Positions 55,233-63,887 of a stretch of DNA of 64,000 nt are shown one piece after another. The DNA is from Ruminococcus turbiniformis (GTDB lineage: Bacteria > Bacillota > Clostridia > Lachnospirales > Lachnospiraceae). Both the position numbers and the translations under genes were made by a program. Where the stretch lies: positions 180,677 to 244,676 of the forward strand of contig NZ_JAJEQX010000001.1 of the NCBI RefSeq assembly GCF_020687545.1, given 5' to 3'. Position 1 is the first letter of the stretch. Every line of letters begins with the position of its first letter. The notes beneath the pieces were generated by a model that saw nothing but the letters and a program-made list of their open reading frames with translations, made no database searches and was not told the origin of the DNA.

Positions 55233-56168
55233 TTATTTATCTGCGAGAACAGCCTTGCATACAGCAGCGATGTTGTCTGCGCCGTATCCGTATTTCTCGA
55301 GCAGCTGCTCATAATCTCCGGACTCAGCGAAGTCTGTTGCGCCGATTCCTTTCACCTTTGTCGGGCACTCGGCAGCGAGCACTTCTGCAACCGCGCTGTA
55401 GAGTCCGCCCTGAAGGCTGTGCTCCTCAACTGTAACGATTGCGCCTGTCTCTTTCGCGCACTCTACGATCAGATCTTTGTCGATCGGTTTTACAGTGTGC
55501 ATGTCCACAACTGTCGCATGGATTCCCTCAGCCTCAAGCTTCTCAGCAGCCTCGATTGCCTTGGAGAGAACCGTACCTGTTGTGATGATTGTGATATCCT
55601 TGCCTTCTTTTACCTTGATACCCTTGCCGATCTCGAACTTCATGTCGTCTCCGTATACTACCGGCACAGCCGCACGGCTGAGTCTTAAGTAAACCGGTCC
55701 TTCGTATTCAGCGACAGCCTCAACCGCTTTCTTTGTCTCTGTAGCGTCAGCTGCTGTGATTACTGTCATGTTCGGGATCGCGCGTACATAGGACATATCT
55801 GTGATTGCCTGGTGGCTTGCTCCGTCATAGGAGTCAGACAGACCTGTGTATGTTCCGCAGAGTTTTACGTTCAGCTTGTCATAAGCGATCAGGCTCTGAA
55901 TCGGATCACCGCTGCGTGTTGCGAGGAATACAGCGAATGTATTAACGAAAGGAATCAGGCCCTCTCTTGCCATACCGGCGGACATAGCCACCATGTTAAG
56001 TTCGCTGATACCTACATTGTAATATCTCTCCGGAAATGCTTTTCCGAAAACAGCGCTCTTTGTGGAACCTCCTACATCGGCTTCCAGCGCTACCACTTTG
56101 TCATTTTTCTTTCCGAGCTCGAGAAGAGCCTCACCGAACGCATCTCTGATTGCTATTTTTTCAGCCAT
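55233..56168 (-). CDS. Transketolase-like protein, C-terminal subunit
   Basis: A 311-residue half of a split transketolase: pyrimidine-binding domain with the TPP-activating Glu region (NVGISELNMVAMSAGMA) and the C-terminal transketolase domain (DIITTG-type IITTGTVLSKAIEAAEKL). It pairs with the N-terminal subunit, with which it overlaps by one base (TAATG). Split transketolases of this kind serve dedicated catabolic pathways, such as those for apiose or sulfoquinovose, rather than the pentose phosphate pathway. Confidence 0.9.
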   Translation of the reverse strand: MAEKIAIRDAFGEALLELGKKNDKVVALEADVGGSTKSAVFGKAFPERYYNVGISELNMVAMSAGMAREGLIPFVNTFAVFLATRSGDPIQSLIAYDKLNVKLCGTYTGLSDSYDGASHQAITDMSYVRAIPNMTVITAADATETKKAVEAVAEYEGPVYLRLSRAAVPVVYGDDMKFEIGKGIKVKEGKDITIITTGTVLSKAIEAAEKLEAEGIHATVVDMHTVKPIDKDLIVECAKETGAIVTVEEHSLQGGLYSAVAEVLAAECPTKVKGIGATDFAESGDYEQLLEKYGYGADNIAAVCKAVLADK

Positions 56169-56995
56169 TATTTTGCACCTCCCAGAATCGCTTTTGCTTT
56201 TGCATAGTCCTCGTCATTGATCGCTTTTCCATGCCAGGTATTCTTACCCTCCATGAAGTCAATGCCTTTACCCTTTACAGTCTTTGCGATAATGATGCTT
56301 GGCTGTCCCTTGCATGCTTTTGCCTGCTCAATCGCATCTTCGATCGCGCTCACATCGTGTCCGTCACACTTGATTACATTCCATCCGAATGCAGCCCATT
56401 TTGCAGCGATATCGCCCATCGGCATGATCTCTTCAAGAGTACCGTCAAGCTGTACGCCGTTGTTGTCAAGGATTGCGATGCAGTTGTCAACCTTGAACTT
56501 CGCTCCGGACATTGCAGCTTCCCAGATTCCGCCCTCCTGGATCTCGCCGTCGCCCATGAGAACGTATGTATAGGAGTCAAGTCCTTTGTACTTGTCAGCA
56601 AGTGCCATTCCAAGACCTGCGCTTAAGCCGAGGCCAAGCGGTCCTGTGGAGAGCTCTACGCCCGGTGTCTTGTGTACACACGGATGACCCTGAAGGTTGC
56701 TGTTGATCTGACGGAGTGTCTTTAACTCCTCTTTCGGGAAATACCCTTTCTCAGCAAGGTTTAAGTACAGCATCGGCGCTGCATGTCCCTTTGATAATAC
56801 AAAGTGGTCTCTGTCCTCTTTGTTCGGGTCTGCTCCGTCTACGTTCATTACATCCTGATACAGTGTTGTAATGATCTCGCATGCGGAGAGTGATCCGCCC
56901 GGATGGCCTGTCTGAATTGCATGCAGCAGGTCAATCAGTTCGTTTCTGAACCGGAGGCAGAGAGCTTCCAGTTCTTCCTTTCTTTCTTTTGTCAT
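56168..56995 (-). CDS. Transketolase-like protein, N-terminal (TPP-binding) subunit
   Basis: A 275-residue subunit with the TPP motif GDGEIQEGGIWEAAMSGAK...NNG (GDG-x-NN type), HAIQTGHPGGSLSACEI and SKGHAAPMLYLNLAEKG. It binds the diphosphate of TPP and Mg2+. ATG 56995 follows AAGGAGGAG; an upstream open extension to 57052 overlaps the neighbouring gene and is not needed. Confidence 0.9.
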   Translation of the reverse strand: MTKERKEELEALCLRFRNELIDLLHAIQTGHPGGSLSACEIITTLYQDVMNVDGADPNKEDRDHFVLSKGHAAPMLYLNLAEKGYFPKEELKTLRQINSNLQGHPCVHKTPGVELSTGPLGLGLSAGLGMALADKYKGLDSYTYVLMGDGEIQEGGIWEAAMSGAKFKVDNCIAILDNNGVQLDGTLEEIMPMGDIAAKWAAFGWNVIKCDGHDVSAIEDAIEQAKACKGQPSIIIAKTVKGKGIDFMEGKNTWHGKAINDEDYAKAKAILGGAK

Positions 56996-57012
56996 CACTT
57001 TTATCTCCTCCT

Positions 57013-57672
57013 TTAAATATTTTTCAGAGTCTCTTTTACTTCCTCCATGCACAGTGCCGGGCTTGCGAATACCGGGCAGCCCGCAATCTCAGAGATGGAG
57101 TCTTTTAAATGTGCCATGGATGCCTGTGCAAGCACGATGCAGTCATAGCCTTTGATCTCTTTAGCTGCTTCCTTGAGGAGCGCGTCATGCCGCTCCATAT
57201 CCACGGCTTTCAGCGCTTCATACGCCGGAGCAACTGCCATGCCCTCAAGCTCAAGAGTCTTTCCGAGCTTTGCGGCTTCCGCAGTCAGCTTGTTCTTCGT
57301 CGGTTCGATCGTGCTTCCCGCTGTTGCGAGAACAAAGATCTTCTCTCCGCTGGCAGCGGCTTTGCGTCCCATCGCGTCATCGATGGCGATGACCGGGACA
57401 CTGATGAAAGGCCGGATCATCTCAACAACCGGGGTCAGTGTGGAACATGTAACCACAATCATGTCGGCGCCGGTCAGCTCCAGATTCCGGATATCGTTAT
57501 AAAGCCGGTTTCTGTTGTTGATGGTAAACTCGCCGATCTCGTTCGGGTTATTGGCGAGGAAATCATCCCAGAGATTGCAGATTCTGACTTCCTCTCCCAG
57601 GTATTCCCTCAGCTGGTTTGCGAATGTATCCGCGACACTCTGTACTGTGTGCAGAAGAGCGATTGTTTTCAT
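57013..57672 (-). CDS. Asp/Glu/hydantoin racemase superfamily protein with one of two catalytic cysteines
   Basis: A 219-residue protein of the Asp/Glu racemase superfamily. The N-terminal catalytic Cys76 is in VVTCSTLTPVVE, but where a second Cys is expected (usual GCTE/GCxG) it reads LAQASMAHL. Two-Cys members are racemases; single-Cys relatives include decarboxylases and other enzymes. It may therefore be a decarboxylase or isomerase of a keto-acid rather than a racemase. ATG 57672 follows AAGAGGCG. It lies between the third TIM barrel and the transketolase. Confidence 0.8.
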   Translation of the reverse strand: MKTIALLHTVQSVADTFANQLREYLGEEVRICNLWDDFLANNPNEIGEFTINNRNRLYNDIRNLELTGADMIVVTCSTLTPVVEMIRPFISVPVIAIDDAMGRKAAASGEKIFVLATAGSTIEPTKNKLTAEAAKLGKTLELEGMAVAPAYEALKAVDMERHDALLKEAAKEIKGYDCIVLAQASMAHLKDSISEIAGCPVFASPALCMEEVKETLKNI

Positions 57673-57713
57673 GAATATTCGCCTCTTTCTTTTAATTGTT
57701 TCACCGCGTGTGC

Positions 57714-58544
57714 TTACTGGTTGTACACCTTTGCCTTCAGCGGTTTCAGGCATTTGATCGCGCCCTGCGCAGCCGCCTCCATACTCGGGATCTGGAAGAT
57801 CTCCGTGCAGAAGTTTCCGTCGTATCCGCACTCTTTGAACGTGGTCAGGATCTTCTCAAAGTCAAATCCGCACTGTCCCGGATATCTGCGGTTGTTGTCA
57901 GCGAGATGTACATGGATGTTGTACTCGCTGTAATCGCGGATTGCCTGGTACATGTCCTTCTCTTCCAGATTCATATGGAAGATGTCCATCATAAGGCGGA
58001 AGTTCGGACGGTCAACGCGTTTGATCATCTGCACAGCCTCCTCCATCGTGTTGATGAAGTTTGTCTGCATAATCGTCACCGTCTCAAGAGCGATCTTTAC
58101 GTTCTTTTCAGCCGCGTAATCGCTCAGCTCCTGGAACGCCTGTACCGCAAGCTCCTCTGTCTGCGCCTTTGTGAGCTGGCTGCAGTACTGGCCTCTGATG
58201 CGTCCGATGTTGATGTTCGCTCCGAGGTGGCTTGCAAAATCGATGATTTCTTTCGTCCTGCTGACAGCCTCTTTCCTGTTTGCCTCGTCCGGGTTTGTGT
58301 AGCTTAAGCCAAGCTGTCCGAAGATCTCTCCGGTGCAGACAATTGCAACGGTCAGACCGTTCTTTTCGGCTTCGCTCTTCACGAAATCCCAGTCAAGTTC
58401 GGACGGGTTCAGAGTCATAAGCTCCACTCCGTCGTAGCCCATCTCTGCGAGAGTCTGAAAACTGTTCTCCAGCGGTCCCTGGTAAGCGGTCACAGAATCA
58501 GCAATCGCAACGTCAGGCGTCGCTACCTGATAACACAATTTCAT
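57714..58544 (-). CDS. Sugar phosphate isomerase/epimerase-like TIM barrel (third, divergent)
   Basis: A 276-residue TIM barrel of the same superfamily as the other two in this cluster but from a different branch (MGYDGVELMTLNPSELDW, ALETVTIMQTNFINTM, LMMDIFHMNLEE, VHLADNNRRYPGQCGFDF, GNFCTEIFQIPS). The Glu, Asp, His and Glu ligand pattern for a divalent metal is visible. It resembles the UxaE/hydroxypyruvate isomerase-like group. It is the first gene after the sigma-54 promoter, 48 bases downstream of it. Confidence 0.86.
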   Translation of the reverse strand: MKLCYQVATPDVAIADSVTAYQGPLENSFQTLAEMGYDGVELMTLNPSELDWDFVKSEAEKNGLTVAIVCTGEIFGQLGLSYTNPDEANRKEAVSRTKEIIDFASHLGANINIGRIRGQYCSQLTKAQTEELAVQAFQELSDYAAEKNVKIALETVTIMQTNFINTMEEAVQMIKRVDRPNFRLMMDIFHMNLEEKDMYQAIRDYSEYNIHVHLADNNRRYPGQCGFDFEKILTTFKECGYDGNFCTEIFQIPSMEAAAQGAIKCLKPLKAKVYNQ

Positions 58545-58591
58545 GGTCTACTGTCTCCTTTTCAAAATTTATTCTTTCTGACAATAATTAT

Positions 58592-58609
58592 AAGCAATTA
58601 CCATGCCAA
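58592..58609 (-). promoter_or_regulatory. Sigma-54 (-24/-12) promoter
   Basis: Minus strand TTGGCATGGTAATTGCTT fits the consensus TTGGCACGnnnnTTGCTW at nearly every position, with GG and GC at the right distance of 10 bases. It precedes the isomerase/transketolase half of the cluster. Confidence 0.88.
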
Positions 58610-58717
58610 CTTCAAGCGTTTTTATTTTAACGGTCATCCGACACGAACGCCCTGCGCTGCCGCGGAATTGTCCTGATATTTTCTGTTATTGCCAGTAAGA
58701 CAGCGCAACAAAATGTT

Positions 58718-58796
58718 AAACACGCCTCGTGTTTCTTGTTTCACATTCATGTTTCACGTTTCATTTTGTTTCTCAATGAAGTTTCATTTTGTTTCA
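58718..58796. promoter_or_regulatory. GTTTCA repeat array, probable enhancer for the sigma-54 activator
   Basis: Five exact GTTTCA words (58738, 58751, 58758, 58781, 58791) and two GTTTCT variants (58731, 58768) lie within 66 bases, mostly in the same orientation, 120-190 bases upstream of the sigma-54 promoter. At the far end is a perfect inverted repeat AAACACG-CCT-CGTGTTT (58718-58734). Position and repetition fit an upstream activating sequence for the PrpR-type regulator. Confidence 0.65.
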
Positions 58797-58808
58797 CGTA
58801 AAACGCAC

Positions 58809-58843
58809 GGCCCCTGCTGGCCATTTTACGGCCGGCAGAGGCC
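58809..58843 (-). terminator. Hairpin after the cyclase-family gene (possible partial terminator)
   Basis: Arms 58830-58843 and 58809-58822 pair over 14 bases with one G-U and one mismatch, loop of 7, then GTGCGTTTT on the minus strand. It would reduce read-through from the transport genes into the second half of the cluster. Confidence 0.5.
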
Positions 58844-58865
58844 GGTGGGGCAAAACGAATATTAA

Positions 58866-59570
58866 TTAGTCTTCTGCATCTTCTGCGTCTTCTACATCTT
58901 CGATCGCGATACAGCGGATCTGAGCTCCGTCAGCATTCTCAAGCGCTGTCGGCAGTCCGACGAAATCAACGATGCTGTTCTTCACACTCCAGAGATTGGT
59001 CATATACTCAATCATCAGAATATCTTTCTTCAGAAGATAGATGTGTGTCGTCAGCGTCAGATTGTGCTCATCCTCCGTGCGGAGCCTGCGGATATCATAA
59101 TCCTGCGGGAAGTCAAATCCCACCACATTCGGATGAAGATCATACAGAAACTGAGCCGCGTCATCAGCGATAAACGGAGCGTTGTCCCAGTACTCATAGG
59201 ACTGCCACGGTGTCTTCTGCTCCCAGCATGTCTTGACAATCACGATCTTCGGCACTTCCTGTCCTGCGGGAACAGCCTCATCAAGCGCTTTTTTAAGCAT
59301 CTCCGCCGTAATCGGCGCATGCGGCTGCACATAGCTTACGTCAAGCAGCACTGCCTTGTCGACGAGGATCTCCAGCGGGAAATCATTCAGCGTCTTGCCG
59401 TCCGCGAGCTGGTGAAGCGGAGCGTCGATATGCGTGTACCAGTGTGTCTGAAGGTCAAAATGTGTTACATTGGCAGCATCTCCGTCTTTGATAGACTTTG
59501 CCGGCTCGATTTTAATCGGGCATCTCCAGTGAGGAACGATAGGTAATGTAAGGTCGCTTATCTTACGCAT
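58866..59570 (-). CDS. Cyclase family protein (kynurenine formamidase-like hydrolase)
   Basis: A 234-residue metal-dependent hydrolase of the cyclase/PF04199 family. The motif QTHWYTHIDAPLHQ (41-54, with His43, His47, Asp49, His53) is the family's HxGTHxDxPxH metal site with Gly replaced by Tyr. Members open amide or lactone bonds. It ends in an acidic tail (EDVEDAEDAED) not usual for the family. Its ATG overlaps the DctQ stop (TAATG). In this cluster it may open a lactone or an amide of the imported substrate. Confidence 0.86.
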   Translation of the reverse strand: MRKISDLTLPIVPHWRCPIKIEPAKSIKDGDAANVTHFDLQTHWYTHIDAPLHQLADGKTLNDFPLEILVDKAVLLDVSYVQPHAPITAEMLKKALDEAVPAGQEVPKIVIVKTCWEQKTPWQSYEYWDNAPFIADDAAQFLYDLHPNVVGFDFPQDYDIRRLRTEDEHNLTLTTHIYLLKKDILMIEYMTNLWSVKNSIVDFVGLPTALENADGAQIRCIAIEDVEDAEDAED

Positions 59571-60058
59571 TATTTTGTCACCTCTCCTTTCGTAGCCATG
59601 ACATAAATTTTAAGAATACCAAAAAGGATTACAAGGATCGAGCCTACCATCAGGCCAGTGTTCAGGAACCAGAGCGGATACTGCATGATCGTTGTAGCCT
59701 CGCCTGTCGAAAACTGTGTGGACAGGATCGGTGTCAGCTGGATCGCGATCAGGATATTCACTCCGATTCCGCAGAGATACTGAATGATCTTGATAATTTT
59801 GTAAGCAGGTTTCCCCGCAACACCCTTCGACTCTTCAACCAGCGTAAGGCTGATCAGATCATCTGAATAAAATGCCAGACCGGATACAACAAAGATCATC
59901 CAGATGAACAGCAGTTTCAAAAACTCGTCGGACCACGGAACAGAGATGCTAAGTACGTTTCTCGCAAATACCGCATAAGACTGAACCACAATCATCACAA
60001 AACCGACAAGGCCGAAGATAACTTCCATAACTGAGATAAATTTATTTACGATTTTCAT
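59570..60058 (-). CDS. TRAP transporter small permease (DctQ)
   Basis: A 162-residue protein with four membrane segments (IFGLVGFVMIVVQSYAVF, LLFIWMIFVVSGLAFY and two more) and the DctQ hallmark VPWSDEFLKLLFIWM. It is the structural partner of the large permease. AAAGGGTGGG precedes ATG 60058. Confidence 0.9.
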   Translation of the reverse strand: MKIVNKFISVMEVIFGLVGFVMIVVQSYAVFARNVLSISVPWSDEFLKLLFIWMIFVVSGLAFYSDDLISLTLVEESKGVAGKPAYKIIKIIQYLCGIGVNILIAIQLTPILSTQFSTGEATTIMQYPLWFLNTGLMVGSILVILFGILKIYVMATKGEVTK

Positions 60059-60075
60059 AAATTCCCACCCTTTCT

Positions 60076-61158
60076 CTACTCGGCGTCAGATCCAAGCTGC
60101 TCCTGGATCATGTCAACAAGCTCTGTGCCGTACTCGTCTGTAAACAGTGACCACGTAGCCTCACCATACTCACGGAACGCGTCTCTGTCCGGCTCTTCCA
60201 CAACTTCACAGCCGAAGTCTTTGATTGTCTGAAGTGCATCTGCCTGCGCCTCATCTGTCAGCTCGATCTGCTGGTCACGAGCCCAGTCTGTGGCCTCGCG
60301 GATCAGCTCCTGCTGGGACTCGCTCATTCTGTCCCAAGTAGCCTTGCTCATACCGAGAAGAAGCGGTGTGTATACAGAGTCGTTCAGTGTAATGTACGGC
60401 TGAACCTCATAGAATCTTCTGGAAACGATCTCGTGCAGCGGGTTGTCCTGCGCGTTTACAGTACCCTGCTGAAGAGCCGTATAAAGCTCGGATGCGTCGA
60501 TGGATGTCGCAAGAGCTCCCATGGACTCCCAGAACTCAATCTGCACGTTGGAGGAAAGCGTTCTCATACGGATACCTTCCATATCCTCCGGAGTTTCAAC
60601 CGGGCGCACGTTGTTGGTCAGCTCACGGAAACCGTTCTCAAAGAACGCGAGCCCCACGATATTACCCTCTGTCTCAAGTTTTTCAAAGATAGCCTGTACC
60701 GCCGGAGCGTCAGTCTCTGTCGCCGCGCGCGCGTCCTCCAGATCAGAAAACAGATAAGGAAGCTGGAACACGTCTACTTCCGGAACAAGGCCGGAGAAGT
60801 AGGACGTACCCGCAACGCCGATATTGATTGTATCCTGCTGAAGTCCCTGTACCATGGACGTAGCGTCGCCGAGCTGTGTGTCATAGAACGGATCTGCGTC
60901 AATCGTTCCGTTGGAATTTACATTAATATATGCCGCCATTCTCTTAATCGCCTCGCCGGCTGTCGTGTTCTCGGCAAGCGAACCCGCGAACAGTGAAATG
61001 GATATATGGTCGCCCTCTACTTCAAGATCGGAAACCGGTACTTCAAAGTCATAGTCGTCCGGGCTGGCAGCTTCGCCGCCTGTGCTGCTCCCGCAGCCCG
61101 CGAACATTACCGCTGTCATTGAAACGCATAACAAAACCGCTAATATTTTCTTTTTCAT
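60076..61158 (-). CDS. TRAP transporter substrate-binding protein (DctP), lipoprotein
   Basis: A 360-residue extracytoplasmic binding protein. The signal peptide ends in the lipobox MFAGC with Cys22. The DctP fold shows DATSMVQGLQQDTINIGVAGTSYFSGLVPEVDVFQLPYLF and GIRMRTLSSNVQIEFWESMGA; the conserved Arg of RMRT normally binds the carboxylate of the substrate. An acidic substrate, such as a sugar acid, is therefore expected. GGAGAGG precedes ATG 61158. Confidence 0.92.
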   Translation of the reverse strand: MKKKILAVLLCVSMTAVMFAGCGSSTGGEAASPDDYDFEVPVSDLEVEGDHISISLFAGSLAENTTAGEAIKRMAAYINVNSNGTIDADPFYDTQLGDATSMVQGLQQDTINIGVAGTSYFSGLVPEVDVFQLPYLFSDLEDARAATETDAPAVQAIFEKLETEGNIVGLAFFENGFRELTNNVRPVETPEDMEGIRMRTLSSNVQIEFWESMGALATSIDASELYTALQQGTVNAQDNPLHEIVSRRFYEVQPYITLNDSVYTPLLLGMSKATWDRMSESQQELIREATDWARDQQIELTDEAQADALQTIKDFGCEVVEEPDRDAFREYGEATWSLFTDEYGTELVDMIQEQLGSDAE

Positions 61159-61198
61159 AGGTAATCCTCTCCTTCACTCTTTACTACTGAATCTCAAA

Positions 61199-62476
61199 TT
61201 AGCCCATCAGGTTCGGAAGCAGTGTAACCATTCCCGGAACAAGGATAACAACAATTACACCAACCATAATAATGGCAAGAAGAACCGGAAGGTGCGGAAC
61301 GATCTTGTGTACAGGCACTCCGCCGACGCTGGATGCCACGAACAGGTTCATACCGACCGGAGGTGTAGCAAGGCCGACGCAGAGAACAATTACCATGATA
61401 ACGCCAAAATAGATCAGGTTAATTCCGTATGCTTCCGCTGTCGGGCAGAAGATCGGCGCAAAGATCAGAACTGCCGGTACGGCGTCGAGGAAACATCCCG
61501 CGATGAGAAGCACAACTACAACGCATGCCATAAACACACCGCTGCTGCTTACGTTTGTCACGAAGAATGTAGCCACATCCTGCGGAATGCCCGCACGTGT
61601 GATTGCCCATCCGAATACCTGTGTAGCCGCAACGATAAGCATGATGCCGGCCGCGCTCTTAACACCGCTGTATACAACCTTTCCGACATCTTTGATCTTG
61701 ATCTCTTTGTAAACAAAGATACCGATGATCAGACAGTAGAAACATGTTACCGCAGAAGCCTCTGTCGGTGTGAAGATACCGGAATAGATACCTCCCAGGA
61801 TGATAACCGGGGCAAGCAGAGCCCAGAAAGCTTTGATAAAGGATTTTCCGGCCGCCTTAGCGCTGAAAGATCCGCTTCCTGTGTAGCCTTTCTTTTTACA
61901 GAGAATGACAACACCTATAATAAGAACAACTCCAAGGAAGATTCCCGGAAGGAGACCCGCGATAAGCATATCGCTTACAGACTCGCCGGACGCTACCGCG
62001 TAAAGCACCATCAGGACGCTGGGCGGGATGATCGGTCCGAAGATACCGCCTATTGCCTGGAGCGCGCTTGCGAATCCGCCGTCATATCCCTCTTTCTTCA
62101 TCTCAGGGATCATGATACCGCCGACAGCCGCCGTTGTAGCAGCTCCGGCACCTGTCATAGCCGCGAAGATCATACTCGCGATAACAGTAACAACGCCGAG
62201 ACCGCCGGTTACGTGACCGATCAGTTTCTTGGCAAAATCTACGATACGGGTTGAAATACCGCCGCCCTGCATCAGGTTTCCTGCCATGATGAAGAACGGG
62301 ATCGCAAGAAGCGTAAACGAATCAACACCTTTTAAGAGCTGCTGAGGAACAATAATCAGCGGCACTTCAACAAATCCTACAAGGTAAACCGCCGCCGAAA
62401 TACACAGAGCATAGGCGATCGGAACACCAACAAACAATAATACAAAGAATACTATAAGCAAAATGGCTATTTCCAT
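61199..62476 (-). CDS. TRAP transporter large permease (DctM)
   Basis: A 425-residue, 11-13-segment permease of the DctM family (FVLLFVGVPIAYAL, TLLAIPFFIMAGNLMQGGGIS, ATTAAVGGIMIPEMKKEGYD, PPSVLMVLYAVASGESVSDM). It carries the substrate inward with sodium. It follows the dehydrogenase gene with only 4 bases between; AGGAGG precedes ATG 62476. Confidence 0.93.
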   Translation of the reverse strand: MEIAILLIVFFVLLFVGVPIAYALCISAAVYLVGFVEVPLIIVPQQLLKGVDSFTLLAIPFFIMAGNLMQGGGISTRIVDFAKKLIGHVTGGLGVVTVIASMIFAAMTGAGAATTAAVGGIMIPEMKKEGYDGGFASALQAIGGIFGPIIPPSVLMVLYAVASGESVSDMLIAGLLPGIFLGVVLIIGVVILCKKKGYTGSGSFSAKAAGKSFIKAFWALLAPVIILGGIYSGIFTPTEASAVTCFYCLIIGIFVYKEIKIKDVGKVVYSGVKSAAGIMLIVAATQVFGWAITRAGIPQDVATFFVTNVSSSGVFMACVVVVLLIAGCFLDAVPAVLIFAPIFCPTAEAYGINLIYFGVIMVIVLCVGLATPPVGMNLFVASSVGGVPVHKIVPHLPVLLAIIMVGVIVVILVPGMVTLLPNLMG

Positions 62477-62480
62477 TTTT

Positions 62481-63887
62481 TTACCTCCTGATTTCGAATG
62501 TACTTTCCATCTCCTCCCGGAGTTTCCAGAGGAGGGATGAATCAGATTTATCTTCTATCATGGAATAGGTGATCATCTGGCCTTTCTTAATCGGGCAGAC
62601 TGTTCTGCACCCATTCAGTAAATGTGCCGGGACAGGAGCTTCCGGGCTTTTGGAGGAAGCCGCGAGGACCTGGCCTTCCATTGTAAGGTCGTGGTCTCCG
62701 CCGAGGACCGTTCCCGCGGGAATGTCCTCCAGGGCTCTCTTCACAAGATCGTATTTCGGGAGATATTTTTCTCCTCCCGTGGTGATCCCGAGCTGTCCCA
62801 TACACAGCAATGTTGTACTGACTTCTACGCCGCACAGATGGTAGGGTCTGTATATAACCGCCGTTGTCAGATCATAATTCGGTATCTGCCCTTTGGTTGT
62901 CAGGATGTAGTTTGCGTACTCATTGTCGCATTTCACGACAAGATACACCCCGCCGCCCATACCGGCTTCATCTTTTCTTCTCAGACAGGTAAAGACATTT
63001 ACGTTGCCGTATTTGTCATAGATGCCTCCGTTTTCCTTCGTACAGAGAGCAACCGGCAGCTCCGTGATCCTTAAGATCCCCTGCTCAAAGCCGGGATTCT
63101 GTACTTCAAGATCTTCGGTATTTGCCGCGATCGTCATCTCGCACAGGTCAAACGCCCCCGCAGCAGGAAGGCTTTTGAGCACCTCCGCGCGTTCTTTTAT
63201 GTACTCCGCGGGATCTGCCCCCTCCGGAATCATACGGAAGTATTTCATCTTGTCGTCCGGGATCTTCACCGACATGGATTCGTGGATCGTAATACCGTCC
63301 GCCTCAACTGAGACTGTCTGGTTCTCCTCGTCCAGAACGAACTCGCCGTCTCTGGATTTTCCTGCCGATATCACCGTCAGTCCGATCAGCTTCGCCCACT
63401 CGATCATCTGGATCAGAAGACCGTGCTGGTCCCCGTCCACCGGTGAATAGAGAAGTCCTCTGTCCGCCGCTTCCTTTGCAAGCTGCGGTCCCACCGCCGA
63501 GTCAAGCTCCTTGCTCACCATCACAAGATGTTTCCCGTGATTCAAGGCTGCCATGGCATACTCTGCTCCGGCTTCCGGGTTTCCGGTGCCTTCGCATATG
63601 ATGTCTATCTGAGAGATCTCAGGAATGACGCCGCAGTTGTCCGTATACAGATACAGTCCCTCCGCCAGGAGTGCCTCCGCTTCGTCCGCAGTAGAAAAAT
63701 AACGAATTTTCTCCTCAGGGATTCCCGCCTTCACGAACGCCTGTCTTGCATTTTCCTTTGATATGTCGCCGACCACCGGAATCGACAGGTCTTTCACATA
63801 ACTCTGCTGCGCGATCACAGCCGTTCCGAAATGTCCTGCCCCGATGTATGCCGCCGTCACTTTTTTCCCATTCGGGGATGCGGACAT
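62481..63887 (-). CDS. NAD(P)-dependent oxidoreductase with C-terminal SAF domain (COG4091-type)
   Basis: A 468-residue protein. The N-terminal Rossmann domain has AYIGAGHFG (GxGxxG, 16-21) and GNPEAGAEYAMAALNHGKHLVM, similar to homoserine dehydrogenases; the C-terminal part (about 385-455) is a SAF domain (DLVKRALEDIPAGTVLGGDHDLTM...LLNGCRTVCPIKKGQMI). Members of this group are annotated only as homoserine dehydrogenase-like and probably oxidise a hydroxy-acid. It is the first gene of the cluster in the window; the ATG at 63887 has no close ribosome binding site because an in-frame stop lies just upstream and GGAGG is 17 bases away. Confidence 0.85.
   Translation of the reverse strand: MSASPNGKKVTAAYIGAGHFGTAVIAQQSYVKDLSIPVVGDISKENARQAFVKAGIPEEKIRYFSTADEAEALLAEGLYLYTDNCGVIPEISQIDIICEGTGNPEAGAEYAMAALNHGKHLVMVSKELDSAVGPQLAKEAADRGLLYSPVDGDQHGLLIQMIEWAKLIGLTVISAGKSRDGEFVLDEENQTVSVEADGITIHESMSVKIPDDKMKYFRMIPEGADPAEYIKERAEVLKSLPAAGAFDLCEMTIAANTEDLEVQNPGFEQGILRITELPVALCTKENGGIYDKYGNVNVFTCLRRKDEAGMGGGVYLVVKCDNEYANYILTTKGQIPNYDLTTAVIYRPYHLCGVEVSTTLLCMGQLGITTGGEKYLPKYDLVKRALEDIPAGTVLGGDHDLTMEGQVLAASSKSPEAPVPAHLLNGCRTVCPIKKGQMITYSMIEDKSDSSLLWKLREEMESTFEIRR

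Noticed and set aside
61082..62254. A 390-codon open frame antisense to the TRAP permease gene
   Set aside because: Its translation is rich in His, Arg, Asn and Cys, typical of an antisense shadow; the minus-strand gene is a clear DctM.
52293..63887. Assigning the cluster to sulfoquinovose or apiose breakdown
   Set aside because: The split transketolase fits, but a sulfoquinovosidase, sugar kinases and other diagnostic genes are absent.
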